Shown here piece after piece: positions 28,527 through 38,242 of a stretch of DNA of 64,000 nucleotides. A program made the position numbers and the translations under genes. The notes beneath the pieces are model-generated. The model was not told the DNA's origin. It worked only from the letters and a program-made list of their open reading frames with translations, and searched no databases. Origin of the DNA: Alteromonas sp. BMJM2 (lineage in GTDB: Bacteria > Pseudomonadota > Gammaproteobacteria > Enterobacterales > Alteromonadaceae); assembly GCF_027257845.1 (NCBI RefSeq), contig NZ_JAPVOT010000005.1:62001-126000 (forward strand), given 5' to 3'. Within the stretch, counting starts at the first letter, position 1, and every line of letters begins with the position of its first letter.

Positions 28527-29317
28527 CGCGCTCTTTTCAACCTGTTTTTATCAAAATCGCTTTCTGACAAACCCGTGTCAAAGTCAATATTTTCCGTAAT
28601 TAGGAAGGTCGATTTACGGGTTTGTACATTTCGCATTTCACTTCGCATAGGTCTCCAGAACTTGTCTTTATACAGTTGATATTCTTGAGGTTTAAGTACT
28701 TTCAACAGCGTATCTTTCTTGTCGTAAAACTCAACTTTTTGAACGCGATAGTGAGACTTGTCAATCCACACCTTCTGTGACGTGTATCCAGAGTAGTCAT
28801 AATTAGGTGTTTGTTTTAGTACAAAACATACCTCGCCGTTCACCTCTTCTTCACCAAGATATTCATAAGAAAATTTCTCCACTTCATATGAGGTCATATC
28901 TTCAAAGGCAAACTCACTGCCAACAAAGGGGCCGCTTTTATTTCGCGAAGATATTCGTTTTACCCTCTTTAATGCAGGTAAGTAAATCCATTGTTCGTCA
29001 GGCTCTAGTGCATGAGAAAAGCTCAGAAACGCGGTGCCTTTCACATCGCGTGGGGAATTAAAAACGGTGAGAGCTTTGTCTCCATCATCTGCCACTTCCA
29101 GTGATTTAACGTTGAGTTCACGCCGGGCTTCTTGCCCCTGACCATTGCCCAAAATCATCGTCACTGTTGCCTCGGTAGTCCCCCACCCAATATCCCTCTG
29201 TTTTCTTTCCTTTGCGATCGAAAGTGCCTTTGCGGTTTCAGTTTCCGATGCAACAACATGGGATGCCCCCATGAGAAGCATAAGTAGGAACGGAACGGCT
29301 TTCTGTGTTGATATCAT
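28523..29317 (-). CDS. LolA-fold outer membrane lipoprotein-sorting-like protein
   Basis: A 264-residue periplasmic protein with signal peptide (AVPFLLMLLMGASHVVASE) and the LolA-like lipid-carrier fold: ALTVFNSPRDVKGTAFLSF, PDEQWIYLPALKRVKRISSRNKSGPFVGSEFAFEDM and YRVQKVEFYDKKDTLLKVLKPQEYQ are typical of family members beside RND/MMPL exporters. It is coupled at both ends by 4-bp overlaps. The likely role is to carry a lipid between the inner-membrane MMPL pump and the outer-membrane barrel; the lipid is unknown. Confidence 0.88.
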   Translation of the reverse strand: MISTQKAVPFLLMLLMGASHVVASETETAKALSIAKERKQRDIGWGTTEATVTMILGNGQGQEARRELNVKSLEVADDGDKALTVFNSPRDVKGTAFLSFSHALEPDEQWIYLPALKRVKRISSRNKSGPFVGSEFAFEDMTSYEVEKFSYEYLGEEEVNGEVCFVLKQTPNYDYSGYTSQKVWIDKSHYRVQKVEFYDKKDTLLKVLKPQEYQLYKDKFWRPMRSEMRNVQTRKSTFLITENIDFDTGLSESDFDKNRLKRAR

Positions 29318-31611
29318 AAATAACTCTCTCTTTTAGGCTGACTGTTGTTACCCATCCAAGCCAATAAAGCGGGGAGGAAAATAAAATCCACAATTAATGC
29401 AGCCACAATGATAATTATGGTTAATATTCCCATATGTGCATTCAGCATGAAACTCGATGAGGCTAACGCCGCAAATCCTAGGGTTAGGACAATAGTCGTT
29501 GTTGTCAATGCCATACCCACTGAACTGAACGCAAAAATAACACTTTCATGGGCACTCTTACCTTCTTCTCTGGCAGTTTGATACTTCGATAAAAAGTGCA
29601 CTGTATCATCGACAATAATTCCCATCGTCATGCTGATGACTACAGACAGGGCCATATTAATTTCACCCGACAGCATACCCCACACACCAAAACCAATGGC
29701 AGCGGGAAGTAGGTTAGTTACCAGGCTAACGACACCTAATTTTATCGACCTAAGAGCAAATAATATGAGCCCTGAGATTAAAGCCAGCGCGAGAACACTT
29801 CCCCATACCATATTCTTCATATTACGTTCACCAATGTGAGCAAACATTAGTGGCGGACTTGCGGCTTCAATTCTGTAATTATTTTCCAAAGAATTGAAAA
29901 AAGCCTTCGCATCTTTTTCTAGTTGCGTTATTTCACTACTACCTAAATTTTCGATCACAGCGACAACCCTTAACGCGGACTTATCGATATCTATTTGGTT
30001 ACCGAGATCTAGGCCGAAAGGCAGTGACATTTCGTAGAGCAGTAAGTACTGCGATGCTAATTCGGAATCTTCGGGGATAACAGAAAATGCCCCGTCGTCT
30101 CCATTCATATTTCTATTCAAACGTTTCAACGTATCCGTGAATGTCAGAACGTGGTTTACTTCTTCTCGATTGTTCAACCATTCAGAGAATAGTGCAACAT
30201 CATCAAGGAAAGCAGTCTTTGTTATGCCATATGGGATGTCGGTATACAAAACAAAATCGATGTTAGACATACCGCCAAACACTTTCTCATTCACATCTAC
30301 GGCTTGTCGAAATGTACTTCGATCGTCAAAATATTTTACTGCTACATCATTAAGCCTGTTGTTCGTTGCAAACGCACTTATGATAACAATGGCGCTAAGC
30401 GAAGAGACAAGCAATGTTTTATGATTTTTAACCACAAACTCTCCCCAACGAATAAACAGTGCATTATTGATTGAACTGCCGCTACTCAGGGGTCGTAAAA
30501 CAAGCATGGAGGGAAGTACAGTTAATGAAAATACACAGGCAAGCATGACTCCCAACGCAGTCATGTTCCCTAAATGTGCTAAAACAGGCACGGCAGAGAA
30601 GTTGAGCATAAGAAATCCAATTGCCGTTGTTATGCTTGTGATAAAAATAGGCTTTTTATTTACCTTCACACTTTGCTGGATAGCGTTATGTGCCGAAAAC
30701 CCCTTACTCAAAAAATATTTAACACCAACGATAATATGGATACAGTCAGCAACGGCAAGGGTTGTAATCATCGTAGGCGCATTAACCGTCGCTGTGCTCA
30801 AGTAAATACCCATCCAGCCAGTTAAACCAATAGTAATAGCGATTGACGCCACAACCACTGCCATAGTAAAAACAGCCGACCAAACAGAGCGCACAATGAT
30901 AGCTATGGCGATAAAAATCAGCACAAACATGGCTGGGATTAACGTCTCAGCGTCATCTTGCGCTGCAGCGGCAAATGCGTCGTTCATGACCACCATACCT
31001 GTCAAATAGATCTCATGGCCAGGGTAACGCTTTTCCATCTCAGCTTTAATTGCTTTTGCTTCTGTCGCAATTTCTATAACCGCTTTAGTTTGATCTCCCT
31101 CAGGAAGTTGTATTGTAGTATCAACAACTAACGCTTCTTTGTTTTTTGAAACCAGCCTACCTAGAACTTCAGGGGTAGAATCCACCACCTTTTCTATTCG
31201 GGGTATATCTTTACTATTTTGCAGCTTCTCAAAAATGAGGTCCTCAACTATTAAGTCGCCATCGAGGTCGTAAGTGTGCTGATAATTTGAAATCGACTCA
31301 ACTCTTGTCGATAGAGGGAGTTGCCAAGCCGCTTCGGTTATGTCGTAAGCGAGATTGAGCGTATCTTGATTAAAGACATTATTACTTTTCGGCACAATCA
31401 TAAACGCAACGTTTTCAGTTTTATTGAAAACATTTTGCATCTCTTCAAAGGCCATTCGCTGCGGGTCAGTTTCCTCAAAGAACACCTTGTAATCGCCACG
31501 AAAATAGAGATTCTGAGCTCCAACTAACGCTACAGCCATAACAAGTAAGGTGAAAACCAAAGAGGCCTTAGGAAAAGCTAAATAGAAGGGCTTTTTCGAC
31601 TTGTGAGACAT
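29314..31611 (-). CDS. MMPL-family RND transporter
   Basis: Inner-membrane exporter of 765 residues in the RND superfamily. Two repeats each have a first membrane segment, a large periplasmic domain and a five-helix bundle: TLIPAMFVLIFIAIAIIVRSVWSAVFTMAVVVASIAITI in the first half, WGSVLALALISGLILFALRSIKLGVVSLVTNLLPAAIGFGVWG in the second. MGIIVDDTVHFLSKYQ carries the paired Asp residues of the proton relay. The start is taken as the ATG at 31611, with AGGA seven bases upstream; a GTG sits one codon earlier. It is the first gene of the envelope operon. Substrate is probably a lipid, by family and partners. Confidence 0.9.
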   Translation of the reverse strand: MSHKSKKPFYLAFPKASLVFTLLVMAVALVGAQNLYFRGDYKVFFEETDPQRMAFEEMQNVFNKTENVAFMIVPKSNNVFNQDTLNLAYDITEAAWQLPLSTRVESISNYQHTYDLDGDLIVEDLIFEKLQNSKDIPRIEKVVDSTPEVLGRLVSKNKEALVVDTTIQLPEGDQTKAVIEIATEAKAIKAEMEKRYPGHEIYLTGMVVMNDAFAAAAQDDAETLIPAMFVLIFIAIAIIVRSVWSAVFTMAVVVASIAITIGLTGWMGIYLSTATVNAPTMITTLAVADCIHIIVGVKYFLSKGFSAHNAIQQSVKVNKKPIFITSITTAIGFLMLNFSAVPVLAHLGNMTALGVMLACVFSLTVLPSMLVLRPLSSGSSINNALFIRWGEFVVKNHKTLLVSSLSAIVIISAFATNNRLNDVAVKYFDDRSTFRQAVDVNEKVFGGMSNIDFVLYTDIPYGITKTAFLDDVALFSEWLNNREEVNHVLTFTDTLKRLNRNMNGDDGAFSVIPEDSELASQYLLLYEMSLPFGLDLGNQIDIDKSALRVVAVIENLGSSEITQLEKDAKAFFNSLENNYRIEAASPPLMFAHIGERNMKNMVWGSVLALALISGLILFALRSIKLGVVSLVTNLLPAAIGFGVWGMLSGEINMALSVVISMTMGIIVDDTVHFLSKYQTAREEGKSAHESVIFAFSSVGMALTTTTIVLTLGFAALASSSFMLNAHMGILTIIIIVAALIVDFIFLPALLAWMGNNSQPKRESYL

Positions 31612-31843
31612 CACAACATCCTGAGTTCTGATTATGCAATAAGTGTATCGCTTAAATATGAATTAACATAATCCATATGAAGCTTTTTGTATTTCAACGT
31701 GAACTTTTCATACTTTTCACCTTCAGGTAGAAAAAACACGAAAAACCTAACTATATGATTTACTGTAACATTACAGGATTTTAACTTCTTCATCGACGAT
31801 TTTTTTTGATCTTTTGTAAATTTGTTGTAGTATCTATATCAAC

Positions 31844-31860
31844 AACTGGTCAGATGAGCG
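31844..31860. promoter_or_regulatory. FadR-like operator (half-conserved)
   Basis: AACTGGTCAGATGAGCG matches the left half and centre of the FadR consensus AACTGGTCNGACCAGTT; the right half is degenerate. It sits 11 bp before the fadE start, over the ribosome-binding region. FadR control of fad genes is established in gammaproteobacteria; binding here is inferred. Confidence 0.5.
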
Positions 31861-31871
31861 GATGAGTAAAT

Positions 31872-34121
31872 ATGAGTATTAGAACTAGCTTAAAGAAAGT
31901 GCTACCCCCAATTTCAATTACAGAACAAGAAGCCCTAGATGCGGGTGATGTGTGGATTGAATCTTCAATTTATCAGGGTAAGCCTGATATGCAGGCACTT
32001 CGCGATATCCCTCAGGCAAAACTGAGTGCGGATGAGCAAACATTTTTAGATGGTCCAGTAGCAGAGCTATTGGGCATGATTGACGATTTCGAGCTTGGAA
32101 ACGAAAAGCATATCCCACAAGAAATTATTGATTTCTTGGGTAAAAACCGTTTCTTCTCAATGATTATCCCTAAGAAGTTCGGCGGTTTGGAATTTAGTCC
32201 ATATGCCAACTCTACGATTGTTGCCACCATTGCTGCGAAAAGCGGCGCGATTGCGGTGACAGTAATGGTACCTAACTCGTTAGGTCCGGGTGAGTTGTTG
32301 ATGCACTACGGCACTACAGCACAACAAGACTACTGGTTGCCTAGATTGTCTGACGGTCGTGACATTCCATGTTTCGCCCTTACCAGCCCAGAGGCAGGTT
32401 CAGACGCGGGTGCAATACCAGACGCAGCAATTGTGACAAAAGGCGAATACAACGGTGAAGAAGTTCTTGGTCTTCGCGTAAGTTGGGACAAGCGTTATAT
32501 TACACTTGCGCCTATCGCTACGGTTCTTGGTCTTGCATTTAAAGTATTCGACCCAGACCAACTACTTGGTGATAAGTTTGAGCACGGTATTACCTGTGCC
32601 CTACTTCCAAAGTCACACCCTGGTGTAGAACTTGGAAACCGTCACGACCCTATGGGCGTTCGTTTTTATAACGGTACAACTCGCGGTCAAGATGTATTTA
32701 TCCCAATGGATTTCGTTATTGGTGGTCAAAAGAACATCGGTCGCGGTTGGCAGATGTTGGTGAGCTGTTTAGGTGCAGGTCGCGGTATTTCATTGCCTGC
32801 GATGGGCGTTGCAACTGCTCAATCAGCGTTTAAAGGCACCGTTGAGTATTCTTTTGTACGTGAACAGTTTGGTTTACCTATCGGTCGTTTTGAAGGTATT
32901 CAAGAGAAGATGGCAGACATCGCAGGTAAAACGTTCCTGCTAGAGTCAATGCGTGTTCTTACCACTGAAGGTCTAGGCCTAGGTGTTAAACCTTCTGTAG
33001 TGACTGCTATTGCTAAATACCACATGACCGAGCTGGGTCGTGATGTATTAAACTCAGCAATGGATGTACAGGCAGGTAAAGCTATCCAACGTGGTCCTCA
33101 AAATACGTTGGCAGGCGGCTATTCAGCACTACCTATTGCCATTACGGTTGAGGGTGCAAACATCCTTACACGTAACCTGATGATTTTCGGCCAAGGTGCA
33201 ATGCGTTGTCACCCACACCTTAAAGATATGGTTGACCTAATTCACAGCAACGAAAGTTCGGCTGATGCAGAATTTAACAAAGTACTTCGCAAAACTATCG
33301 GATTTAGCGTTAAAAATGCGTTCCGCAGTTTAGGTAAAGGTTACTTACCTTTCTTACGCGAATCTGAGTCAGCGTTGCCAGAAGTACGTCAGTATGAAAA
33401 GCGCGTGAACAGCATTGCTGCGAAACTAGCGCCACTTGCTGATTTGTCACTTGCTGTACTTGGCGGTGACCTTAAGAAAGCAGAGCTATTGTCTGCTCGC
33501 TTAGGCGACGTAATGAGCTACTTATACGGTGCAATGGCGGCAATTCGCTTCTACGAGCAACGTATTGAAGATAGAAAGCTGGCACTTCCGTACTTTGAGT
33601 ACGCGATGCAGTGGTCTTTACAGCAGGCTGATCAGGCAATTGTTAACTTTATCAACAATTTCCCGAATACAGCGACTCGCGGCCTAATGCGTTTGTTAAC
33701 TAACACTTACACAAACAGCGTTAAGGGTATTAGCGACGACCTAGTGCGTGAATTGTCACTTGCTTCTATGCAAGACAACAGCGTGAAAGATCAGTTAACT
33801 CACCTAGTACGCGTTATTCCAGGTGATGGTAACGACATTAACGAGCAAGCGTTTAAAGCGAAACACGCCGTTGCTCACTTGCTTAGCAAAGTGCAAAAAG
33901 CGCTTCGCAAAGAGCCAGTGGTTCCGTTTATCTCGTTTGAGCATGCGCTTAATAAGCTTCAAGAGAAAGGCGTTGTTAACGCTGAAGAAGCAGCAAAACT
34001 GCATGACTACAATGAGAAGCGCAAGCTAGCGGTACGTGTTGATGAATACACGTTCGACTTGGAGTTACTTCCAGCATCGCAGACATTAACTGCAGTAGAC
34101 GGTGGAAAGAACGCTGCCTAA
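31872..34121 (+). CDS. fadE: Acyl-CoA dehydrogenase, FadE type
   Basis: FAD enzyme for the first step of fatty-acid beta-oxidation, 749 residues. The central part has the family's hallmark stretches: KSGAIAVTVMVPNSLGPGELLMHYGT, IPCFALTSPEAGSDAGAI (flavin/substrate binding), MGVRFYNGTTRGQDVFIPMDFVIGG and REQFGLPIGRFEGIQEKMADIAGK. The region after residue 480 is the long C-terminal extension found in FadE but not in ordinary acyl-CoA dehydrogenases. The N-terminal membrane helices of E. coli FadE (814 residues) are absent, as in many marine homologues. A FadR-like half site lies just upstream and a strong terminator follows. Confidence 0.93.
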   Translation: MSIRTSLKKVLPPISITEQEALDAGDVWIESSIYQGKPDMQALRDIPQAKLSADEQTFLDGPVAELLGMIDDFELGNEKHIPQEIIDFLGKNRFFSMIIPKKFGGLEFSPYANSTIVATIAAKSGAIAVTVMVPNSLGPGELLMHYGTTAQQDYWLPRLSDGRDIPCFALTSPEAGSDAGAIPDAAIVTKGEYNGEEVLGLRVSWDKRYITLAPIATVLGLAFKVFDPDQLLGDKFEHGITCALLPKSHPGVELGNRHDPMGVRFYNGTTRGQDVFIPMDFVIGGQKNIGRGWQMLVSCLGAGRGISLPAMGVATAQSAFKGTVEYSFVREQFGLPIGRFEGIQEKMADIAGKTFLLESMRVLTTEGLGLGVKPSVVTAIAKYHMTELGRDVLNSAMDVQAGKAIQRGPQNTLAGGYSALPIAITVEGANILTRNLMIFGQGAMRCHPHLKDMVDLIHSNESSADAEFNKVLRKTIGFSVKNAFRSLGKGYLPFLRESESALPEVRQYEKRVNSIAAKLAPLADLSLAVLGGDLKKAELLSARLGDVMSYLYGAMAAIRFYEQRIEDRKLALPYFEYAMQWSLQQADQAIVNFINNFPNTATRGLMRLLTNTYTNSVKGISDDLVRELSLASMQDNSVKDQLTHLVRVIPGDGNDINEQAFKAKHAVAHLLSKVQKALRKEPVVPFISFEHALNKLQEKGVVNAEEAAKLHDYNEKRKLAVRVDEYTFDLELLPASQTLTAVDGGKNAA

Positions 34122-34146
34122 GCGCTGACTTCTACAAATAATTTGA

Positions 34147-34177
34147 AAGCCCCAGCATCCGCTGGGGCTTTTTTTTG
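34147..34177 (+). terminator. Rho-independent terminator of fadE
   Basis: A perfect 10-bp stem, AAGCCCCAGC with GCTGGGGCTT, a 4-base loop (ATCC) and a run of T directly after. It starts 26 bases past the fadE stop. Confidence 0.95.
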
Positions 34178-34291
34178 GCTTTATATTTTGATAATTAACC
34201 GTTTATATAAATGGCGGTTCACACAGTTGGCTATTTACTGCGTTGTTTTCTATCCTTAGACGTATTGGAACTGCAATCGTGAGGAAAGGAT

Positions 34292-35023
34292 ATGCCCTCA
34301 GTCACTTCCACAGCCTCTGTGGCTTTCGCCTTGGCTCTGTCCATCAACCTAACTGCATCAACAGCTTATGCCGACCATGACGACGGCCATTTTATTATTG
34401 GTTACATAAACCATCCCCGTGTGAACGACTTCTACAAACCGATAATCAAGCGCGCTTATGAACAAATAGGTATTGCCGTAACTTTTGAAAAAGTGGGAGG
34501 CAAAAGAGGGTTAAAGCTTTTAAATGAAGGAATGACCGATGCAGACGTTATCCGATACGACACATAAATAAAAGACAACGAAAGATAACCCCAACGTGAT
34601 TGCCATTAAACCGCAGTTATCAAGAGGGGCATCGTTTTTACTGTGCGTTAAAAGCGTTGAGTGTCATGTTGATATCATCAATGACCCTACTGCTGGTATC
34701 GCAGTCACTACTCGCTTTTTTAAGAGCGTCGAGCACCGAGGCAACAAATTTGAAGCCAATTTTTATGAGTTTGACGATTTCTATCATGTTGTCCAATTAG
34801 TAAAAACTGGACGCTTTAACTACGCTATTGCCCCTAGTGACTTTCTGACCTTACTATTTTTGACGAATACGGTTTTACCCATATTCCCAATGTAGAAGAA
34901 AAGTGCGAGCACAAATTAGTGCACGTTATCAATAAAAAGCATTTACACCTAAAAGATAAGCTGTCTGAAGCAATAGCAATACAGCTTAAAATACACCAAA
35001 CAAGACAGCCTGGTGAACTGTAA
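34292..35023 (+). pseudogene. Decayed periplasmic solute-binding protein gene
   Basis: A good ribosome-binding site (GAGGAAAGGAT) and ATG start a secreted protein: signal peptide SVAFALALSINLTASTAYA, then HFIIGYINHPRVNDFYKPIIKRAYEQIGI as in family 3 solute-binding proteins. The frame stops at 34567. Similar sequence continues in the next frame (from about 34572: KDNPNVIAIKPQLSRG through GRFNYAIAPSDFLT), then returns to the first frame near 34860 (DEYGFTHIPNVEEKCEHKLVHVINKKHLHL) to a TAA at 35023. So at least two frame-changing indels, probably near 34565-34590 and in the T-rich stretch 34848-34861, break a protein of about 240 residues. Sequencing error is an alternative but two separate lesions make decay more likely. 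Confidence 0.8.
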
Positions 35024-35065
35024 GGAGGATGAAAGCTCAGAAAAATTTAGCCGCAGATACAACCA

Positions 35066-35092
35066 AAAATGCCCGCGTTAAGCGGGCATTTT
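35066..35092. terminator. Bidirectional hairpin terminator
   Basis: A perfect 11-bp stem, AAAATGCCCGC (35066-35076) and GCGGGCATTTT (35082-35092), loop GTTAA. It serves the TonB-receptor gene on the minus strand and the pseudogene on the plus strand. Confidence 0.9.
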
Positions 35093-35113
35093 ATTCGTTA
35101 AACTAACAAGCTA

Positions 35114-37633
35114 TTAGTCAAACATATACTTAAGAGATAACACTGTTGTACGACCATTGAGTGGTCTTCCGCGAACAAAATCTCCCGTTGAAATCTCACC
35201 AAACGGTGTTTGTTCAACTTCAGTTACTACAAATTCATCAGTGGCATTATTCACGTTAAGTGCCACTGAAAATTGGTCGTTCACCCAATACGTCGCGAAC
35301 AAGTTGACCAAGTTGTATCCTTCTTGGAACAAGTCGTTGTCATCTTGAACAAAGTACTCAGAGGAGCCTTGTATCGACGCTCCCACTGACCATGTGTCTG
35401 TGACGTACTCAGGTGTAATTGTCCAAATCCAGTCTGCTTGACGGCGTGGCGTGTTACCAACTAGGGCTTGATTTTCTCTATCGCGAGAAATTTCAGCATC
35501 AGTCCATGTTACGTTACCTGACACTCTGAAGTTATCCGTAGCTTCCCAACGACCTTCAACTTCAAGGCCTCGTGCTTCATATTCGCGCATGAACGTTAAA
35601 CCACTGGTCACTTCTGCCTGTGTATCTTCGGTAACGGTATCGAACAACGTGGCGTTAACCATTAAGTCTGCTGTGCCGTATTTGTATCCCAATTCAAACT
35701 GTTTAGTCGTATCAAAGCCTGACGTGGTGTCTGTTAGGCTACCATCTTGATTCAGTGTTCCACCAATTTGTAGTAAACGGTCTGCAATGGCACGGCCACC
35801 TTTTGAGTAGCGAGCGAAGAACGTTTGGTTGTCACTTAACAAATATGAACCACCTACTGAGTACGACGTGTTGTTTGCTGTGTAGTCAACAATTTGAGAC
35901 ACCGCGCCTGCTCGGTTTAGATTGATAACACCACCACTGATAAAGCCACTGTTAGTTGCCGATGCATCTTCTATTTGCTCAATAACGCCGTTGCCGTTGA
36001 TATCAAAGTCAGTGTTCCCACCACAACATGAGTTGATTAACTCACCCGATGCTTCAACTGTGTCATAACGAACTGACGCATCAATAAGAATGTTGTCAGA
36101 CAGTTCGAAGCCAACGTTCATGTAAGGTGCAGTAGTTTGATAGTTTAGGTCCCATTCCCAAGAAAGGAAGCTTGGAGACAATAAACCATCAGATACTAGC
36201 TCAACGCCATCACCATTAGTGATATTTAGCATTTGAGAGTTAGAGCCATCCAGTGTCTGGATAAACGTCTGCCAGCTAGACCAGCTTGTAGCAATTTCTT
36301 GATTTGAGTAGTAGTAACCTACCGTTAGGTCTACGCCATTATCAAACTCTTTGCGAAGGCTGAAATCGTTGATCATGTTGCCAAGATCGTTGATTCGAGT
36401 ATCAAACTGTAAGTTAGTAAAAGCAAGACCTGAGTATGCGTTACCCGCACCTGGGCCATTTGCCAATGTGACTGTAGTAGTGTCACAGTTTAGCGCGTTT
36501 CCGTCGCCGTCAGTTGCGCCTGCACACAATGCTGAAGCAAAGTTAGATACATCGCCAGGGCCTGTAGGGAAACCATCTACGAACGGGGCAATGAATCCAC
36601 CAGAGATATCCGACGTACGGAATTTGTTAAGAAGGAACAAGTTATCAGCAACTTCTAAGTCAACTTCAATACCAAAAGAGCTCACCTTAGACTCGATGCC
36701 GTCACGTACGTCACGGTTTTCTGGGTTGCCAAAGCTGTCGAATGTAGAAATGTTCGTGTTGAACGCAGAGTTCAACGCTTGTGAGCTTGCGTCATAGTTT
36801 GGTACTGGACCGTACTCGCCGTCACCCTTTACAAGTACTGGCGAAGGTAAGTAAGTAGACACTTTATCATCAAGATTTTTGTAGTAGAAACGGATGTGAC
36901 CGTTATCTAGCATCTTGGTGATGTTGAACTTGATTTGACCACCTTGGTCGCCGTTATAACCGGTATCGCGCGGGCCTTCACCGCCACGGGCAAAACCAGC
37001 AATATGGTAGTACATGTCGTCACTGATTTCGCCACCGTAGCGGAAATCTAAACGAAACTCATCGTAATCAACACCAAATGAAGTACCAATAGCGCCGCCG
37101 CCAACTTCACCAGTATTACTGATCATGTTGATAACACCACCTGGTGAGTTACTTGCGAATGTGGATGCAGAACCACCACGAATCGCTTCTACGTTAGCAA
37201 CAGACCAATCGTAACGGATAAAGTTATCAGCGTTACCGAAGTTTATATCGCCGTACTCAAGTACTGGAAGACCATCTTCGTGAAGCTGTAAAAACTTTGA
37301 ACCACCCGTTGCTAAAGGAATACCACGGATAGTGATGTTTGCGTTACCGCCACCGCCAGAAGATTCAGCACGGATACCAGGAAGTGCACGGAACACTTCG
37401 GCCGTTGAACGAGGCGCAAGCTTAATAATGTCGTTCTCATCAAATGAACTTACTGAAACACTCGCTTCCTGCATAGTTGCACCACCAGGCGCGGCAGTAA
37501 CAACGATTTGTTCATACTTTTCTTTGTTCTTTGCTTCAGTGTCAGACGGTGCTGCTTCTTGTGCGAAGGCAGTTCCAGAAAGTGCTGCGCAAACAGCGAG
37601 TGTCAATGCGTTTAGTGTGTGTGTGTTTTTCAT
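35114..37633 (-). CDS. TonB-dependent receptor, probably for a carbohydrate
   Basis: Outer-membrane active transporter of 839 residues. Signal peptide (LTLAVCAALSGTAFAQ), then a TonB-box-like EQIVVTA, the plug domain (SVSVSSFDENDIIKLAPRSTAEVFRALPGIRAES through SVANVEAIRGGSASTFASNSPGGVINMISNTG) and a 22-strand barrel that ends TTVLSLKYMFD with C-terminal aromatic. The Cys pair SCCGG lies in an extracellular loop. No glycoside hydrolase is next to it, but the upstream region carries two palindromes with central CG of the LacI type, matched by two in front of the LacI-family gene at 41982. Sugar or oligosaccharide uptake is therefore inferred; iron-siderophore use cannot be excluded. Confidence 0.92.
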   Translation of the reverse strand: MKNTHTLNALTLAVCAALSGTAFAQEAAPSDTEAKNKEKYEQIVVTAAPGGATMQEASVSVSSFDENDIIKLAPRSTAEVFRALPGIRAESSGGGGNANITIRGIPLATGGSKFLQLHEDGLPVLEYGDINFGNADNFIRYDWSVANVEAIRGGSASTFASNSPGGVINMISNTGEVGGGAIGTSFGVDYDEFRLDFRYGGEISDDMYYHIAGFARGGEGPRDTGYNGDQGGQIKFNITKMLDNGHIRFYYKNLDDKVSTYLPSPVLVKGDGEYGPVPNYDASSQALNSAFNTNISTFDSFGNPENRDVRDGIESKVSSFGIEVDLEVADNLFLLNKFRTSDISGGFIAPFVDGFPTGPGDVSNFASALCAGATDGDGNALNCDTTTVTLANGPGAGNAYSGLAFTNLQFDTRINDLGNMINDFSLRKEFDNGVDLTVGYYYSNQEIATSWSSWQTFIQTLDGSNSQMLNITNGDGVELVSDGLLSPSFLSWEWDLNYQTTAPYMNVGFELSDNILIDASVRYDTVEASGELINSCCGGNTDFDINGNGVIEQIEDASATNSGFISGGVINLNRAGAVSQIVDYTANNTSYSVGGSYLLSDNQTFFARYSKGGRAIADRLLQIGGTLNQDGSLTDTTSGFDTTKQFELGYKYGTADLMVNATLFDTVTEDTQAEVTSGLTFMREYEARGLEVEGRWEATDNFRVSGNVTWTDAEISRDRENQALVGNTPRRQADWIWTITPEYVTDTWSVGASIQGSSEYFVQDDNDLFQEGYNLVNLFATYWVNDQFSVALNVNNATDEFVVTEVEQTPFGEISTGDFVRGRPLNGRTTVLSLKYMFD

Positions 37634-37708
37634 GTCATCTCCGGCAGTGTGTTAGAGCCTTGATATCCAAAATGCTTACTTAATATGACACAGCGATTGC
37701 ACCCGCTG

Positions 37709-37722
37709 CTTAATCGATTAAG
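37709..37722. promoter_or_regulatory. LacI-family operator, receptor-proximal
   Basis: CTTAATCGATTAAG, a perfect 14-bp palindrome with central CG as LacI-family operators have, 76 bp before the receptor start. Ten of its bases (CTTAATCGAT) recur at 42006-42015, before the LacI-family gene. Confidence 0.7.
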
Positions 37723-37862
37723 AATGTATACCAAGATTTTCATCTTGTAAAGATTCTGTGAAAAAAATTTTCACAATTAAGCATAACAATTAGTCTAACA
37801 AACAATTGATTTACAGAATTCATGGTGACTTAATAGACAAACGTCTAGTACAAACGAAAAAT

Positions 37863-37874
37863 TTAAACGTTTAA
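37863..37874. promoter_or_regulatory. LacI-family operator, receptor-distal
   Basis: TTAAACGTTTAA, a perfect 12-bp palindrome with central CG. The identical 12-mer occurs at 42078-42089 before the LacI-family gene. Confidence 0.65.
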
Positions 37875-38242
37875 GAAAGAATACAAAAGCCTTGCTCAAT
37901 GCGGGCTTTCGCCACGCGCTTTACTCTTACAACAAGTAAAAGCATAGTACATAGTGTCTAAATGGCTACAAATTGACTCTGCGGTTCAGTTTTTATAAAT
38001 AAATTTCAAATTTATTTTGTTGAAAGTGTTAACAAGTGATGAACGTGTTATCTAAATTCGGGCTTCTAATTGTTATAAACAAGTAATTGTAGAGAGGAAG
38101 CGGAAAACCCGTGAGAATGGGTTATATTAAGGGCGTGTTGATTTCCATATAGCCAAAAACAGTTAAAATTATTACAGTTAACATTTATAGTTTGGCTATC
38201 TTTATGGTGACTATACGGTAGCAATGAAAAGAGGCGCCTACT

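Larger units (their letters stand above)
37634..38242. other. Long divergent intergenic region, regulatory
   Basis: 609 bp without a convincing gene between the TonB-receptor gene and the GGDEF-EAL gene. It is AT-rich and holds two LacI-type palindromes (37709-37722 and 37863-37874) and a further inverted repeat at 37757-37775 (TGTGAAAA, 3-base spacer, TTTTCACA). The last resembles a CRP site but has nine bases between the pentamers where CRP needs six. Confidence 0.7.

Noticed and set aside
37757-37775. Possible CRP site TGTGA...TCACA upstream of the TonB receptor
   Set aside because: The spacing between the pentamers is nine bases, not six, so it does not fit CRP. Kept only as an inverted repeat.
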